Below are positions 34,755 through 43,043 of a stretch of 64,000 bases of DNA, piece after piece. The DNA comes from Novosphingobium naphthalenivorans NBRC 102051 (lineage in GTDB: Bacteria > Pseudomonadota > Alphaproteobacteria > Sphingomonadales > Sphingomonadaceae), in contig NZ_BCTX01000005.1 of the NCBI RefSeq assembly GCF_001590985.1, positions 1 to 64,000 of the forward strand, given 5' to 3'. The notes below the pieces were generated by a model. It had not been told where the DNA came from, did no database searches, and saw nothing but the letters and a program-made list of their open reading frames with translations. Both the position numbers and the translations under genes were made by a program. How positions within the stretch are numbered: the stretch's first letter is position 1; each line of letters begins with the position of its first letter.

Positions 34755-36398
34755 TCATTTGGATGAATAGAAACCGGTGGTGACCTTGAGCACCTGCGGC
34801 TTGTCCACGAAGTTGAGCCCGTAGTCGGTCTGGTCTCCATTCCACACGCGGGTCTTGACCCACTGGCCGTTCCGGAAGGTCCCTTCCTCCACGGACACAA
34901 TGACGCCGTTGGGCTCGCCGCCTGCAGGCGTGAAGCGCACGCGTACGTGATCGCCCATGACCAGATATTCGTTGTCGGACAGCTGCGCCACGGCAGCACC
35001 GCCCACCGGCTTGTCGGCCCATGGCGGAGGATCGGCCTGGAGCCAGGTCCATTCCTTCTCGCCGAACTGACGTTCGCCCCAGGTCGCGGTGATCTTCCAC
35101 TTGCCCATCACGATATGGCGCGGCGTGTTGTCATCCGGCTTGGCCGTGCCCCAGGTGGGCCGGGCGAAGGCGATCCGCGCCCAGTCGCGCATGATCGGGG
35201 CCAGCGTGGCATAGGGCAGCGCGAACGTGCCGAGCGTGGCCTCGTCGATCTTCTTCGCCCCCAGCGGGTAGTTCAGGAAACCGCTGTTATCCATGCCGAA
35301 GGGCGAAAAGCCGATGCCCCCCCGGCCGATCACCGCCCAGAAGAAGCGCGCATACATCGCGGAATTGCCGATCTCGGGCACCATCAGCGCATTGTCCGGC
35401 CGGTTGTACTTGTCGAGATACTGGATCACGTTTGCGCTCTCCCGGTCATAGATGTCCGGTCCGGCGAAATCGATGGCAGGAGCAGCGGCCTTCCAGATAT
35501 CGAGCACGTCCCACTGCGGCCCGCCGCTGGCTACGCCGGTGGGATCGGGCACGTTCGAAGGGCCCGCCAGCGAAGCGTTGACGTACATCGGCAGCGGCTT
35601 CACCGCCTTGCCTGCCTCCGCGAGCGCATTCACGAAGCTGGCGACATACCAGGTGTTGAACGCGCGCGGCGCCTGCTTGCCGTAAGCCTGCTCCCAGGTG
35701 CCGGACTTGCCCGTCCTCCTGGCCAAAGCCGCTGGAATTTGCCGGGCGAAGAGCCCGTTTCCTTCCGCGGAGTAATCGCGCGGCACCCGGTAGGAGCCGG
35801 TTTCGTTTTCCGGCTGAACCATGATGACCGTGTTCTGCCGGTCATGGTCGCGCAGGTATTCGATGACTTTCACGAAGGCGCGCCTGTCCGCCTCCAGCGT
35901 GTTCTTCGACAGCGGCGAGAGCACGTAGTGATCCGCCCCGTCAGGCGCCTTCATTCGCGGGAACCGCTTGTTGTCGAGCTTGACCCAGGCCGGGGTATAG
36001 GACGGACTGGTGTTCTTCCAGGTGCCGAACCAGAGCAGCACGATGCGCTTGTTGTGGACCCGCGCCTCATCGAGCAGGGTCTGGAGGTAGGAAAAATCGA
36101 ATGCACCCTCGACCGGTTCAACCTGTTCCCACGCGATCGGAATTTCCAGCGTATTCGCGTTCATGGCATCGAGCATCGGCCAGATGTCGCCCAGCATGGC
36201 CGGATAATTGCTGGAGTTGTTCGCCTGTGCGCCAAGGATCAGATAAGGTGCCCCGTCGACGATCAGCGCGTGGCGGCCATTCCGGCTCTCGATACACGGC
36301 ACAGGCGTTTCCGCAATTGCTGCCGCAGGTGATGCCGCCAATGCCGGTCCGGGCACCATCCATAGCGCCAGCGATGCGATGAGAGCAGTTTTGTTCAT
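34755..36398 (-). CDS. GH35 beta-galactosidase (DUF5597 type), exported
   Basis: 547 residues. Signal peptide 1-22 (GPALAASP). GH35 barrel with LILGAQANNSSNYPAML, ANTLEIPIAWEQVEPVEGAF, acid/base Glu199 in VQPENETGSYR and nucleophile Glu342 in MVPEIGNSAMYARFFW; the C-terminal beta domain (about 400-547, KWKITATWGERQFGEKEW and DHVRVRFTPAGGE) is the DUF5597 type. This pairing is that of Cellvibrio Bgl35A, which removes the terminal galactose of xyloglucan side chains. Its start overlaps the GH74 stop (ATGA), and the GH31 start follows 29 bases after its stop. The galactose set free can be metabolised through dgoK/dgoA in the same operon. Confidence 0.94.
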   Translation of the reverse strand: MNKTALIASLALWMVPGPALAASPAAAIAETPVPCIESRNGRHALIVDGAPYLILGAQANNSSNYPAMLGDIWPMLDAMNANTLEIPIAWEQVEPVEGAFDFSYLQTLLDEARVHNKRIVLLWFGTWKNTSPSYTPAWVKLDNKRFPRMKAPDGADHYVLSPLSKNTLEADRRAFVKVIEYLRDHDRQNTVIMVQPENETGSYRVPRDYSAEGNGLFARQIPAALARRTGKSGTWEQAYGKQAPRAFNTWYVASFVNALAEAGKAVKPLPMYVNASLAGPSNVPDPTGVASGGPQWDVLDIWKAAAPAIDFAGPDIYDRESANVIQYLDKYNRPDNALMVPEIGNSAMYARFFWAVIGRGGIGFSPFGMDNSGFLNYPLGAKKIDEATLGTFALPYATLAPIMRDWARIAFARPTWGTAKPDDNTPRHIVMGKWKITATWGERQFGEKEWTWLQADPPPWADKPVGGAAVAQLSDNEYLVMGDHVRVRFTPAGGEPNGVIVSVEEGTFRNGQWVKTRVWNGDQTDYGLNFVDKPQVLKVTTGFYSSK

Positions 36399-38671
36399 TT
36401 TCGCCCCTCCGCAGGGTCACCGTAGATCAAACCCCTGCCATCCGTTCCGATGTAAACTCGCCCGAACACGCGCGGATCGCCGGAAATCACGCGAATACGC
36501 AGCCCCCACTGGTGGGCATTATCGTTGATCCGGATCCAGCCGCGGCCGCCATCAACCGAGCGCCAGATCGCGCGGAGGCCGTGCGCCGTGCCCAAAGCGT
36601 AAAGAGCCGGAACAGCATGCCCCGGCGCTGCCTTGCCGAGCCCGTAGTGCTCGATCGCAATCGCTTCGCCCGTGCGCGTCCAACTCTCGCCGAAATCTGC
36701 CGAGCGCCACAATGCGCCTTCGAGATTGAACCACAGCGCCCCTGCCCTGCCCGGCTCAGCCAGGAGCGGCGGCGGCGCCTCACGGTTGTGGGAACGGGCC
36801 GCTGAGAGATCAGCCGGAAGTCCCCTGCCCGCCACCGCATGGAAATGCGCCCCGCCATCGTCGCTGCGCACGATCCGGCCTTTCGCGAAATCGACGGCAT
36901 AGAAGCGCCGGGGATCCATCTTGTCGGCGGTGACACGCACCCGGCCGGGCAATCCTGAGACCGGTTGCCAGTGCGCGCCGCGGTCCCGAGTCAGTTGCGG
37001 CTGATCGGTTTCAACCAGAAAGGCCGATCCGTCGGCCGAAACCGTGATCGCGGCATCGCCCGTTTGCTCGGGCCGCGGCGAACCGTCCGCATGGGCTTTG
37101 CCCTCAGGCACATAGAGCCGTGTCCACGAAGCACCGCCGTCGGCCGACCATGCCAGCGAGGTATCCGGGACGACCGGCGCGTGAATATTGCCGCTGCGCA
37201 CCATCACTTTGGGTGCACGCCCGGCGTAATCCAGCGTGTTGGTGTTCGCGAGAAACGGGTTGAGATGCATATGAGGCGGCGAGGCGTTGAAATCGTCGTG
37301 CCGAAACCCGCTGATGTCGCCGAAGCCGGAGACGAGGTGCGCCCCGCCGGTGGGGCTGACGAGTGTGATGATCGCCGTCTGCTCAATGCCTGCCGTCCAC
37401 GGCGCCCAGTGCATGGTGCCCGGCTTGTCCAGTTCATCCGTGGCATAGACGGTTGCCCCGGTCACATAGGCCGCATGGTTCGCATCGAAGGGATCAATCG
37501 CCAGCCCGGCTATCCAGTGCCCGAAGTTGGCCTTTCCATCGAAATCGAGAAACGGCGTTGCCGAAACGTCGCGGACAGAGCGTTCGTACAACGCGTCCCA
37601 ATGCTCCCCGCCATCGTGTGACAGCCACACCGTATCGACGGGCTTGCCCCGATCCACCGTGCTGACCGCGAGCGTCTGCGGATCGGATGCCGACACCGCA
37701 ACGCCCATATAACCGCCTTCGGGGGCTCCGGGCCCCTTGATAGGGGTAACGTCACGCCATTCCCCGCTCTCAGGATCATACCGCCAGACCGCACCGCGCG
37801 TGATCCCGTTGGGGCCAATGCCATTGCAAAGAGTAACGGTCAGCACACCGTCCCGCCCGGCCGCCGCCTTGACCGGCAACAGGTCGGATGGCGGACCACC
37901 GGGAACGGCCTGCCAGGTCTGGCCGCCGTCATCGGAGCGGAACAGGTGGCGAAGTCCGGGATCGGCGCTTCCGGCGAACATCCGCCCCTGAACCCTCGGA
38001 TCGAAAACGACGAAGGACAAGCCGCCATGAGTCTGATGCGGTTTGGCAGGCAGGCCGAGACCGGGGAGCGGGAATGACGATACCGGGGCCCAACTGGTCC
38101 CGGCATCCGTGCTCCGCCAAAGGCCCTGATGGCGAGAGCCGAAGAACAGGCGATTGTGGTCGAACGGATCAATCGCCAGCCGCTCTCCCAGCCCGCGCCC
38201 GTCTTCGTTTCCGCCCATTCGAAACGGCACCGGCGTCACCCGCCATGTCTTTCCGTAGTCGGCGGACCGGAAAATGGCGGACGGGGCAGCCCAGTTCATC
38301 CCGGCCGCGAGATAGACCGTGCCGGGATCAACGGGATCAGCCGCAATGCTCTCGATGCCCATATAGCTGCTTTCGGACACCTGATCCTGCAGCGGCCACC
38401 AGCGCAGCGCCTTTGCATCCCAGCGATAGGCGCCTCCCATGTCACTGCGCAGCCACGCAAGCCCCGGCTCGACCGGACTGAACACAATGCCGGGGGTAAA
38501 ACCGCCTCCGCCGACGCGCACGTTGCGCCAGTCATAGGCAACGGCCGCATAATTTGTTTCCGCCCGAGAAAGCTCTGCGGACGGGGAATCCGCATGCCCT
38601 GCCACCCCTGCGATTGCAGTCAGCATTGTGAGCGCAACTAACGGCGCATTTCTTACCGCTGGGATGCCCAA
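36395..38671 (-). CDS. GH74 endo-xyloglucanase, exported
   Basis: 758 residues from a TTG at 38671, preceded by AAGGAGAGAGG at good spacing and giving a clean signal peptide (MGIPAVRNAPLVALTMLTAI...GHA). The frame stays open to 38740 but that adds a poor N-terminus. It has two tandem seven-bladed propellers full of BNR/Asp-box repeats (FRSADYGKTW, WRSTDAGTSW, FRSDDGGQTW, VRSDDGGAHF, WRSADFGESW). Catalytic acids of GH74 are expected at the Asp in WLRSDMGGAYRW and the Asp in VSGFGDISGFRHDDF; both are present. It cuts the glucan backbone of xyloglucan. First gene of the leftward six-gene operon, divergent from the xylose operon across a 112-base gap with two LacI-like boxes. Confidence 0.93.
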   Translation of the reverse strand: MGIPAVRNAPLVALTMLTAIAGVAGHADSPSAELSRAETNYAAVAYDWRNVRVGGGGFTPGIVFSPVEPGLAWLRSDMGGAYRWDAKALRWWPLQDQVSESSYMGIESIAADPVDPGTVYLAAGMNWAAPSAIFRSADYGKTWRVTPVPFRMGGNEDGRGLGERLAIDPFDHNRLFFGSRHQGLWRSTDAGTSWAPVSSFPLPGLGLPAKPHQTHGGLSFVVFDPRVQGRMFAGSADPGLRHLFRSDDGGQTWQAVPGGPPSDLLPVKAAAGRDGVLTVTLCNGIGPNGITRGAVWRYDPESGEWRDVTPIKGPGAPEGGYMGVAVSASDPQTLAVSTVDRGKPVDTVWLSHDGGEHWDALYERSVRDVSATPFLDFDGKANFGHWIAGLAIDPFDANHAAYVTGATVYATDELDKPGTMHWAPWTAGIEQTAIITLVSPTGGAHLVSGFGDISGFRHDDFNASPPHMHLNPFLANTNTLDYAGRAPKVMVRSGNIHAPVVPDTSLAWSADGGASWTRLYVPEGKAHADGSPRPEQTGDAAITVSADGSAFLVETDQPQLTRDRGAHWQPVSGLPGRVRVTADKMDPRRFYAVDFAKGRIVRSDDGGAHFHAVAGRGLPADLSAARSHNREAPPPLLAEPGRAGALWFNLEGALWRSADFGESWTRTGEAIAIEHYGLGKAAPGHAVPALYALGTAHGLRAIWRSVDGGRGWIRINDNAHQWGLRIRVISGDPRVFGRVYIGTDGRGLIYGDPAEGRK

Positions 38672-38692
38672 AGCCTCGCCTCTCTCCTTGCA

Positions 38693-38706
38693 TTTCAGCG
38701 CTAACG
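38693..38706. promoter_or_regulatory. LacI-type box (TTTCAGCGCTAACG)
   Basis: The palindromic core AGCGCT with a good right half (GCTAAC) lies 22 bases upstream of the GH74 start in the GH74/xylX gap, so a repressor here could block the xyloglucan operon. It resembles boxes at 38751, 45045, 49457 and 49569. Confidence 0.45.
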
Positions 38707-38750
38707 AACTCGCTTTCAGATTCGCATCTTGACGCTGCAATGCTCGTCAT

Positions 38751-38764
38751 AGATAACGCTAACA
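38751..38764. promoter_or_regulatory. LacI-type box (AGATAACGCTAACA)
   Basis: Twenty bases before the xylX GTG start. The right half GCTAACA is as in the xylose operator I remember from Caulobacter; the centre has AACGCT rather than AGCGCT. Confidence 0.45.
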
Positions 38765-38783
38765 CCTGTGGAGGGGAATAGCA

Positions 38784-39908
38784 GTGACGAAAAATTCTCC
38801 CGTTATTAACCGGGGGCTGCCCAAAGACTGGCAGGACGGCATTTTTCTCGGCCGGATCGAGATGGGCGAAGGCCCCGTGCCGATTCTGATTCGCGATGGC
38901 CGCGTATTCGACATGGCGCGTGTGGCGCCTACGGTATCGGCCCTGATTGCGTCCGGCATCCGGTCCGGCGGTGAGCCTTTGGGCACCATAGAAGTCCTGG
39001 CAGAAGCAGGGCTGCTGCCTCCCATCGACCTGCAATGCGTGAAAGCCTGCGGTGTAACGTTCGCGGTCTCGGCACTTGAACGCGTGATTGAGGAGCGTGC
39101 CCGCGGCGATCACGTCGCGGCCGCCGGAATCCGCAGCAGGATTGAAGCCGTTCTTGGCGGCTCGGTGCGCAGCACGGTGCCCGGCTCCCCCGGCGCCGAT
39201 GCGCTCAAGCAAACCCTGATAGACGAAGGCATGTGGTCGCAATATCTTGAGGTCGCCATCGGTCCCGATGCAGAAGTCTTCACAAAATGCCCGGTGCTGT
39301 CGGCGGTTGGCCAGGACGCCGAAATCGGTGTCCGATCCGATTCCGGCTGGAACAACCCCGAGCCCGAAGTGGTCCTGATTGCCGGCCCGGACGGAAAGGC
39401 CGCAGGGGCGACACTCGGCAACGATGTGAACTTGCGCGACTTTGAAGGCCGCTCGGCGCTCCTTCTGGGCAAGGCCAAGGACAACAACGCCTCGTGTTCG
39501 ATCGGCCCCTTCATCCGTCTGTTCGATGACGGTTTCACCATGGACGATGTGCGCGCCGCCGATGTGGCAATGACCATAGAGGGTGAGGACGGCTATGTCC
39601 TTGAAGGCCACAGCACGATGCGTGAGATCAGCCGCGATCCAGAGGATCTGCTGCGTCAAACCATGAGCGAACACCAGTATCCCGATGGTTTCGCGCTGTT
39701 CTGCGGGACGCTGTTCGCCCCGACCCAGGACCGTAACGAACCCGGGCGCGGCTTCACGCACAAGCCCGGTGACGTGGTCACCATATCAAGCGCCCGCCTG
39801 GGCACGCTCGTCAACCGGGTAACGACCTCGGCACAGGCACCGGCGTGGACATTCGGCATCGGCGATCTCTTTTCCAATCTTGCCCGCCGCGGTCTGCTCC
39901 CGGCATGA
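38784..39908 (+). CDS. xylX: 2-keto-3-deoxy-D-xylonate dehydratase (XylX, FAH family)
   Basis: 374 residues. It is close over its whole length to Caulobacter XylX as I remember that sequence: LLPPIDLQCVKACGVTFAVS, ALERVIEERARGD, DEGMWSQYLEVAIGPDAEVF, GWNNPEPEVVLI, NDVNLRDFEGRSALLLGKAK, DNNASCSIGPFIRLFDDGF and HQYPDGFALFCGT. The acidic residues around NNPEPEVV are the FAH-family metal ligands. It dehydrates 2-keto-3-deoxy-D-xylonate to 2-oxoglutarate semialdehyde, third step from last in the Weimberg pathway. GTG start with GGAGGGG seven bases upstream. First gene of the xylose operon; its stop overlaps xylB (ATGA). Confidence 0.95.
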   Translation: MTKNSPVINRGLPKDWQDGIFLGRIEMGEGPVPILIRDGRVFDMARVAPTVSALIASGIRSGGEPLGTIEVLAEAGLLPPIDLQCVKACGVTFAVSALERVIEERARGDHVAAAGIRSRIEAVLGGSVRSTVPGSPGADALKQTLIDEGMWSQYLEVAIGPDAEVFTKCPVLSAVGQDAEIGVRSDSGWNNPEPEVVLIAGPDGKAAGATLGNDVNLRDFEGRSALLLGKAKDNNASCSIGPFIRLFDDGFTMDDVRAADVAMTIEGEDGYVLEGHSTMREISRDPEDLLRQTMSEHQYPDGFALFCGTLFAPTQDRNEPGRGFTHKPGDVVTISSARLGTLVNRVTTSAQAPAWTFGIGDLFSNLARRGLLPA

Positions 39909-40711
39909 TGAACGATCAGGACAATATGCTAAAAAAGACAACTTCCGGCGGCCTCAGCGCCATCTATCCCGAGCTGCGAGACCGCCGGGTCATCATCACC
40001 GGCGGCGCGACCGGCATCGGTGCCGGGCTTGTCGAGGCCTTCACCTTGCAAGGCGCACAAGTGATATTCGTCGACATTCAAGACGTTGATGGCCAGGCGC
40101 TGGCGCATCGCCTGGCCCCCGGCGCGCTTCATGCGCCTGCGTACCACCACCTCGATCTGACCCAGATCGATGCGGTCACCGGTGCCATCAGCGGGTTCGT
40201 GAAAGATCTCGGCGGCGTCGATATCCTCATCAACAACGCCGCGAACGATGATCGCCACGCCATCGGCGACGTGACACCCGCGTTCTGGGAAGAACGCATG
40301 AACGTGAACCTGCGCCACCAGTTTTTCGCAGCACAGGCAGTCATTCCGGCCATGCGCGGCGCCGGCGGCGGAGTGATCGTCAACTTCGGCTCGATCAGCT
40401 GGCACCTCGGCCTGCCCGATCTTGTACTCTACCAGACCGCCAAGGCCGCGATTTCGGGGCTGACCCGCAGTCTGGCGCGCGATCTCGGGCGCGACAATAT
40501 CCGTGTCAACACGATCGTACCGGGCAATGTGAAGACCCCGCGTCAGGAAAAGTGGTACACGCCCGAGGGCGAGGCCGAAATCGTCGCTGCCCAGTGCCTG
40601 CCCGGGCGCATCACCCCGCAGGACGTCGCGGCGCTGGCACTGTTCCTCAGTTCGGACGGCGCGCGCATGTGCACCGGACATGACTACTGGGTCGATGCGG
40701 GATGGCGGTGA
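39905..40711 (+). CDS. xylB: D-xylose 1-dehydrogenase (XylB, SDR family)
   Basis: 268 residues, classical short-chain dehydrogenase. NAD loop TGGATGIGAGL, active-site Ser in VNFGSISWHLGLPDL, and YxxxK in LYQTAKAAISGLTRSLARDL; NNAANDDRH, RMNVNLRHQFFAAQAV and VRVNTIVPGNVKTPRQEKWY are shared with Caulobacter XylB. It oxidises D-xylose to D-xylonolactone with NAD+. The start is uncertain among ATG 39905 (overlapping xylX stop), ATG 39908 and ATG 39926, the last having AGGA upstream; 39905 is given because of the ATGA overlap. The gene overlaps the following lactonase by 10 bases. Confidence 0.93.
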   Translation: MMNDQDNMLKKTTSGGLSAIYPELRDRRVIITGGATGIGAGLVEAFTLQGAQVIFVDIQDVDGQALAHRLAPGALHAPAYHHLDLTQIDAVTGAISGFVKDLGGVDILINNAANDDRHAIGDVTPAFWEERMNVNLRHQFFAAQAVIPAMRGAGGGVIVNFGSISWHLGLPDLVLYQTAKAAISGLTRSLARDLGRDNIRVNTIVPGNVKTPRQEKWYTPEGEAEIVAAQCLPGRITPQDVAALALFLSSDGARMCTGHDYWVDAGWR

Positions 40712-41577
40712 CCGCGATGCAGGCCGAGCACCTTCTTTCTGTCGGCGCAACGCTGGGTGAAGGACCGGTCTGGATCGACGACGCCTTGTGGTTCGTCGAT
40801 ATCAAGCAAGATACGGTGTTCCGGTTCGATCCTGCTTCGCGCAGCCTCAGGAACTGGCAAGCCCCGGAACACATCGGCTGGGTGCTGCCCTCCGCCGTCA
40901 ATGGACTGATTGCCGGCCTCCGGACCGGCCCGCATCGTTTCCTGCCCGAAACCGGCAGGTTTGAACGGATCGCCCGGATACAGGCCGATCTGCCCGACAA
41001 CCGCCTCAACGACGCCGCTATCGATGGCCAGGGGCGCATCTGGTTTGGAACGATGGACAACCTTGAGGCGAGCGAGACCGGCCTGGTGTTCGTTCTGGAC
41101 AAAGGCTCGGTCACGCAAACCGCCCTCGCGCCGGTCACGATCACCAATGGCCCTGCGATGTCGCCTTGCGGCACCAAAGTCTATCATGTCGACACCCTGG
41201 GCCGCAGAGTCATCCGCCATGCCATCACGCCGGAGGGCATTCCGGATTCAGGCGAGGTGTTCCTGGAATTCACGGGCGATGAAGGGCATCCGGACGGTGC
41301 TACGTGCGATGCCGAAGGCGGTGTGTGGCTGGGTTTCTTTGGCGGCGGTGCGGCACGGCGCTTTGCCCCCGATGGCGAGATGACGCACGAAGTGCGTTTC
41401 CCCGTCAGCAATGTTACCAAGCTGGCCCTGGGCGGTCCCGACCGCCACACGGCTTACGCCACCACCGCAAGGCAGGGCCTGACAGAAGAACAACTTGCGG
41501 CGCAGCCTCTGGCAGGGGACCTTTTCACCTTCCGCGTCGAAGTCCCAGCCGCACCGCCTCGCCGCGCAAATACCTGA
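40702..41577 (+). CDS. xylC: D-xylonolactonase (XylC, SMP-30 family)
   Basis: 291 residues, six-bladed propeller lactonase. Likely metal ligands: Glu in GATLGEGPVW, Asn in PDNRLNDAAIDGQGRIW, Asn in PVTITNGPAMSP and Asp in EGHPDGATCDAEG. It hydrolyses D-xylono-lactone to D-xylonate in the cytoplasm. It overlaps xylB by ten bases; an internal ATG at 40717 is an alternative start. The window has a second SMP-30 lactonase in the arabinose operon (9309-10163); the two share the fold but are clearly different in sequence, consistent with separate substrates. Confidence 0.92.
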   Translation: MAVTAMQAEHLLSVGATLGEGPVWIDDALWFVDIKQDTVFRFDPASRSLRNWQAPEHIGWVLPSAVNGLIAGLRTGPHRFLPETGRFERIARIQADLPDNRLNDAAIDGQGRIWFGTMDNLEASETGLVFVLDKGSVTQTALAPVTITNGPAMSPCGTKVYHVDTLGRRVIRHAITPEGIPDSGEVFLEFTGDEGHPDGATCDAEGGVWLGFFGGGAARRFAPDGEMTHEVRFPVSNVTKLALGGPDRHTAYATTARQGLTEEQLAAQPLAGDLFTFRVEVPAAPPRRANT

Positions 41578-41606
41578 GACAATTCAATCCGGAGCAAGAG
41601 GAAAAG

Positions 41607-43043
41607 ATGCACGGATCAAAGGGAAAGAGGATCGCCGCCATGGACAGGGCCGGAATCAACAAACGCCTCGTCGCGCTCGTTGTCGCGGTAGCGACGATTG
41701 GCGGCTTCATGTTCGGATATGATTCCGGGGTCATCAACGGCACCCAGAATGGCCTTGAAGCAGCGTTCAATCTGGGGCGGCTGGGCATCGGCATCAACGT
41801 CGGCGCCATTCTCGTCGGCTCTTCGATCGGCGCCTTCATCGCGGGCCGCCTGTCCGACCTGATCGGGCGGCGCGGCACGATGATGCTGGCCGCCGTCCTG
41901 TTTCTCGCCTCCGCGCTTGCTGCGGGCGCCGCGACATCGTCAGCCATCTTCATCCTGGCACGCATCGTTGGCGGCCTCGGCGTCGGGGCGGCGAGCGTGA
42001 CATCGCCGGTTTACATTTCCGAGATGACCCCGGCGGGTATCCGCGGCCGCCTGTCGAGCGTGCAGCAGGTGATGATCATCACCGGGCTGACCGGCGCTTT
42101 CCTGGCCAACTTCGTCCTCGCCCGCTGGGCAGGCGGATCAACCGCGTCATTGTGGTTCGGCTTTGCAGCCTGGCGCTGGATGTTCTGGCTTCAGGCCATT
42201 CCTGCCGCAATTTACTTCGTGGCGCTGCTCACGATCCCGGAAAGCCCGCGATACCTTGTCGCGCGCGGCCGGGAAACCGAAGCGCACGCCGTACTTTCCC
42301 GTCTGCTGGGCGAGGCGGAGGCCGACCGCAAAGTGCGGGAAATCCGGGCATCGCTGGCCGCTGACCACCATCGCCCCCGCCTTTCCGACCTTGTCGACAA
42401 GCGGACCGGCCGGATCCGCCCGGTCTTGTGGGCCGGCATCGGCCTTGCCGTGTTTCAGCAACTCGTGGGCATCAATGTGGTGTTCTATTACGGCGCGACG
42501 CTGTGGCAGGCCGTGGGCTTCACCGAGGACTATGCCCTGCAGATCAACATCCTCTCGGGCACGCTCTCCATCGGCGCCTGCCTTGCCACGATCGCGCTGA
42601 TCGACAGGATTGGCCGCAAACCGCTGCTGTTGATCGGATCGGCGGGAATGGCGGTTGCCCTGGCACTGGTCGCATGGGCCTTTTCGACAGCAGTCACCGA
42701 TGCGCACGGCAGCCTCGTTCTGCCGGGGCATTTCGGCCTCGTCGCGCTGATCTCGGCGAACGTCTATACCGTCTTCTTCAACCTGAGCTGGGGCCCGGTG
42801 ATGTGGGTCATGCTCGGAGAGATGTTCCCCAACCAGATCCGCGGTTCGGCGCTGGCGGTGGCGGGCTTCGCGCAATGGATCGCCAATGCCGCGATTTCGG
42901 TGAGCTTCCCCAGCATGGCCGAAAAGCCGGGGCTGGCGATCACTTATGTGCTCTATGCCGCAGCGGCCGCGATCTCGTTCTTCTTCGTGCGCGCGACCGT
43001 GCAGGAAACGCGCGGCCGGGAACTGGAGGACATGGAAGGGTGA
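41607..43043 (+). CDS. Sugar:H+ symporter, XylE/GalP-like major facilitator
   Basis: 478 residues, twelve helices. Sugar-porter signatures are complete: GFMFGYDSGVINGTQ in helix 1, GRLSDLIGRRGTMM after helix 2, RIVGGLGVGAASVTSPVYIS and EMTPAGIRGRLSSVQQ, PESPRYLVARGRE between domains, QQLVGINVVFYYG in helix 7, DRIGRKPLL, and GPVMWVMLGEMFPNQIRGSA. It imports xylose (or glucose) with protons. The frame is open far upstream, but ATG 41607 has AGGAAAAG before it and gives the normal start. It sits between xylC and the mutarotase gene, with which it overlaps (GTGA), so D-xylose is the expected cargo. Confidence 0.93.
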   Translation: MHGSKGKRIAAMDRAGINKRLVALVVAVATIGGFMFGYDSGVINGTQNGLEAAFNLGRLGIGINVGAILVGSSIGAFIAGRLSDLIGRRGTMMLAAVLFLASALAAGAATSSAIFILARIVGGLGVGAASVTSPVYISEMTPAGIRGRLSSVQQVMIITGLTGAFLANFVLARWAGGSTASLWFGFAAWRWMFWLQAIPAAIYFVALLTIPESPRYLVARGRETEAHAVLSRLLGEAEADRKVREIRASLAADHHRPRLSDLVDKRTGRIRPVLWAGIGLAVFQQLVGINVVFYYGATLWQAVGFTEDYALQINILSGTLSIGACLATIALIDRIGRKPLLLIGSAGMAVALALVAWAFSTAVTDAHGSLVLPGHFGLVALISANVYTVFFNLSWGPVMWVMLGEMFPNQIRGSALAVAGFAQWIANAAISVSFPSMAEKPGLAITYVLYAAAAAISFFFVRATVQETRGRELEDMEG

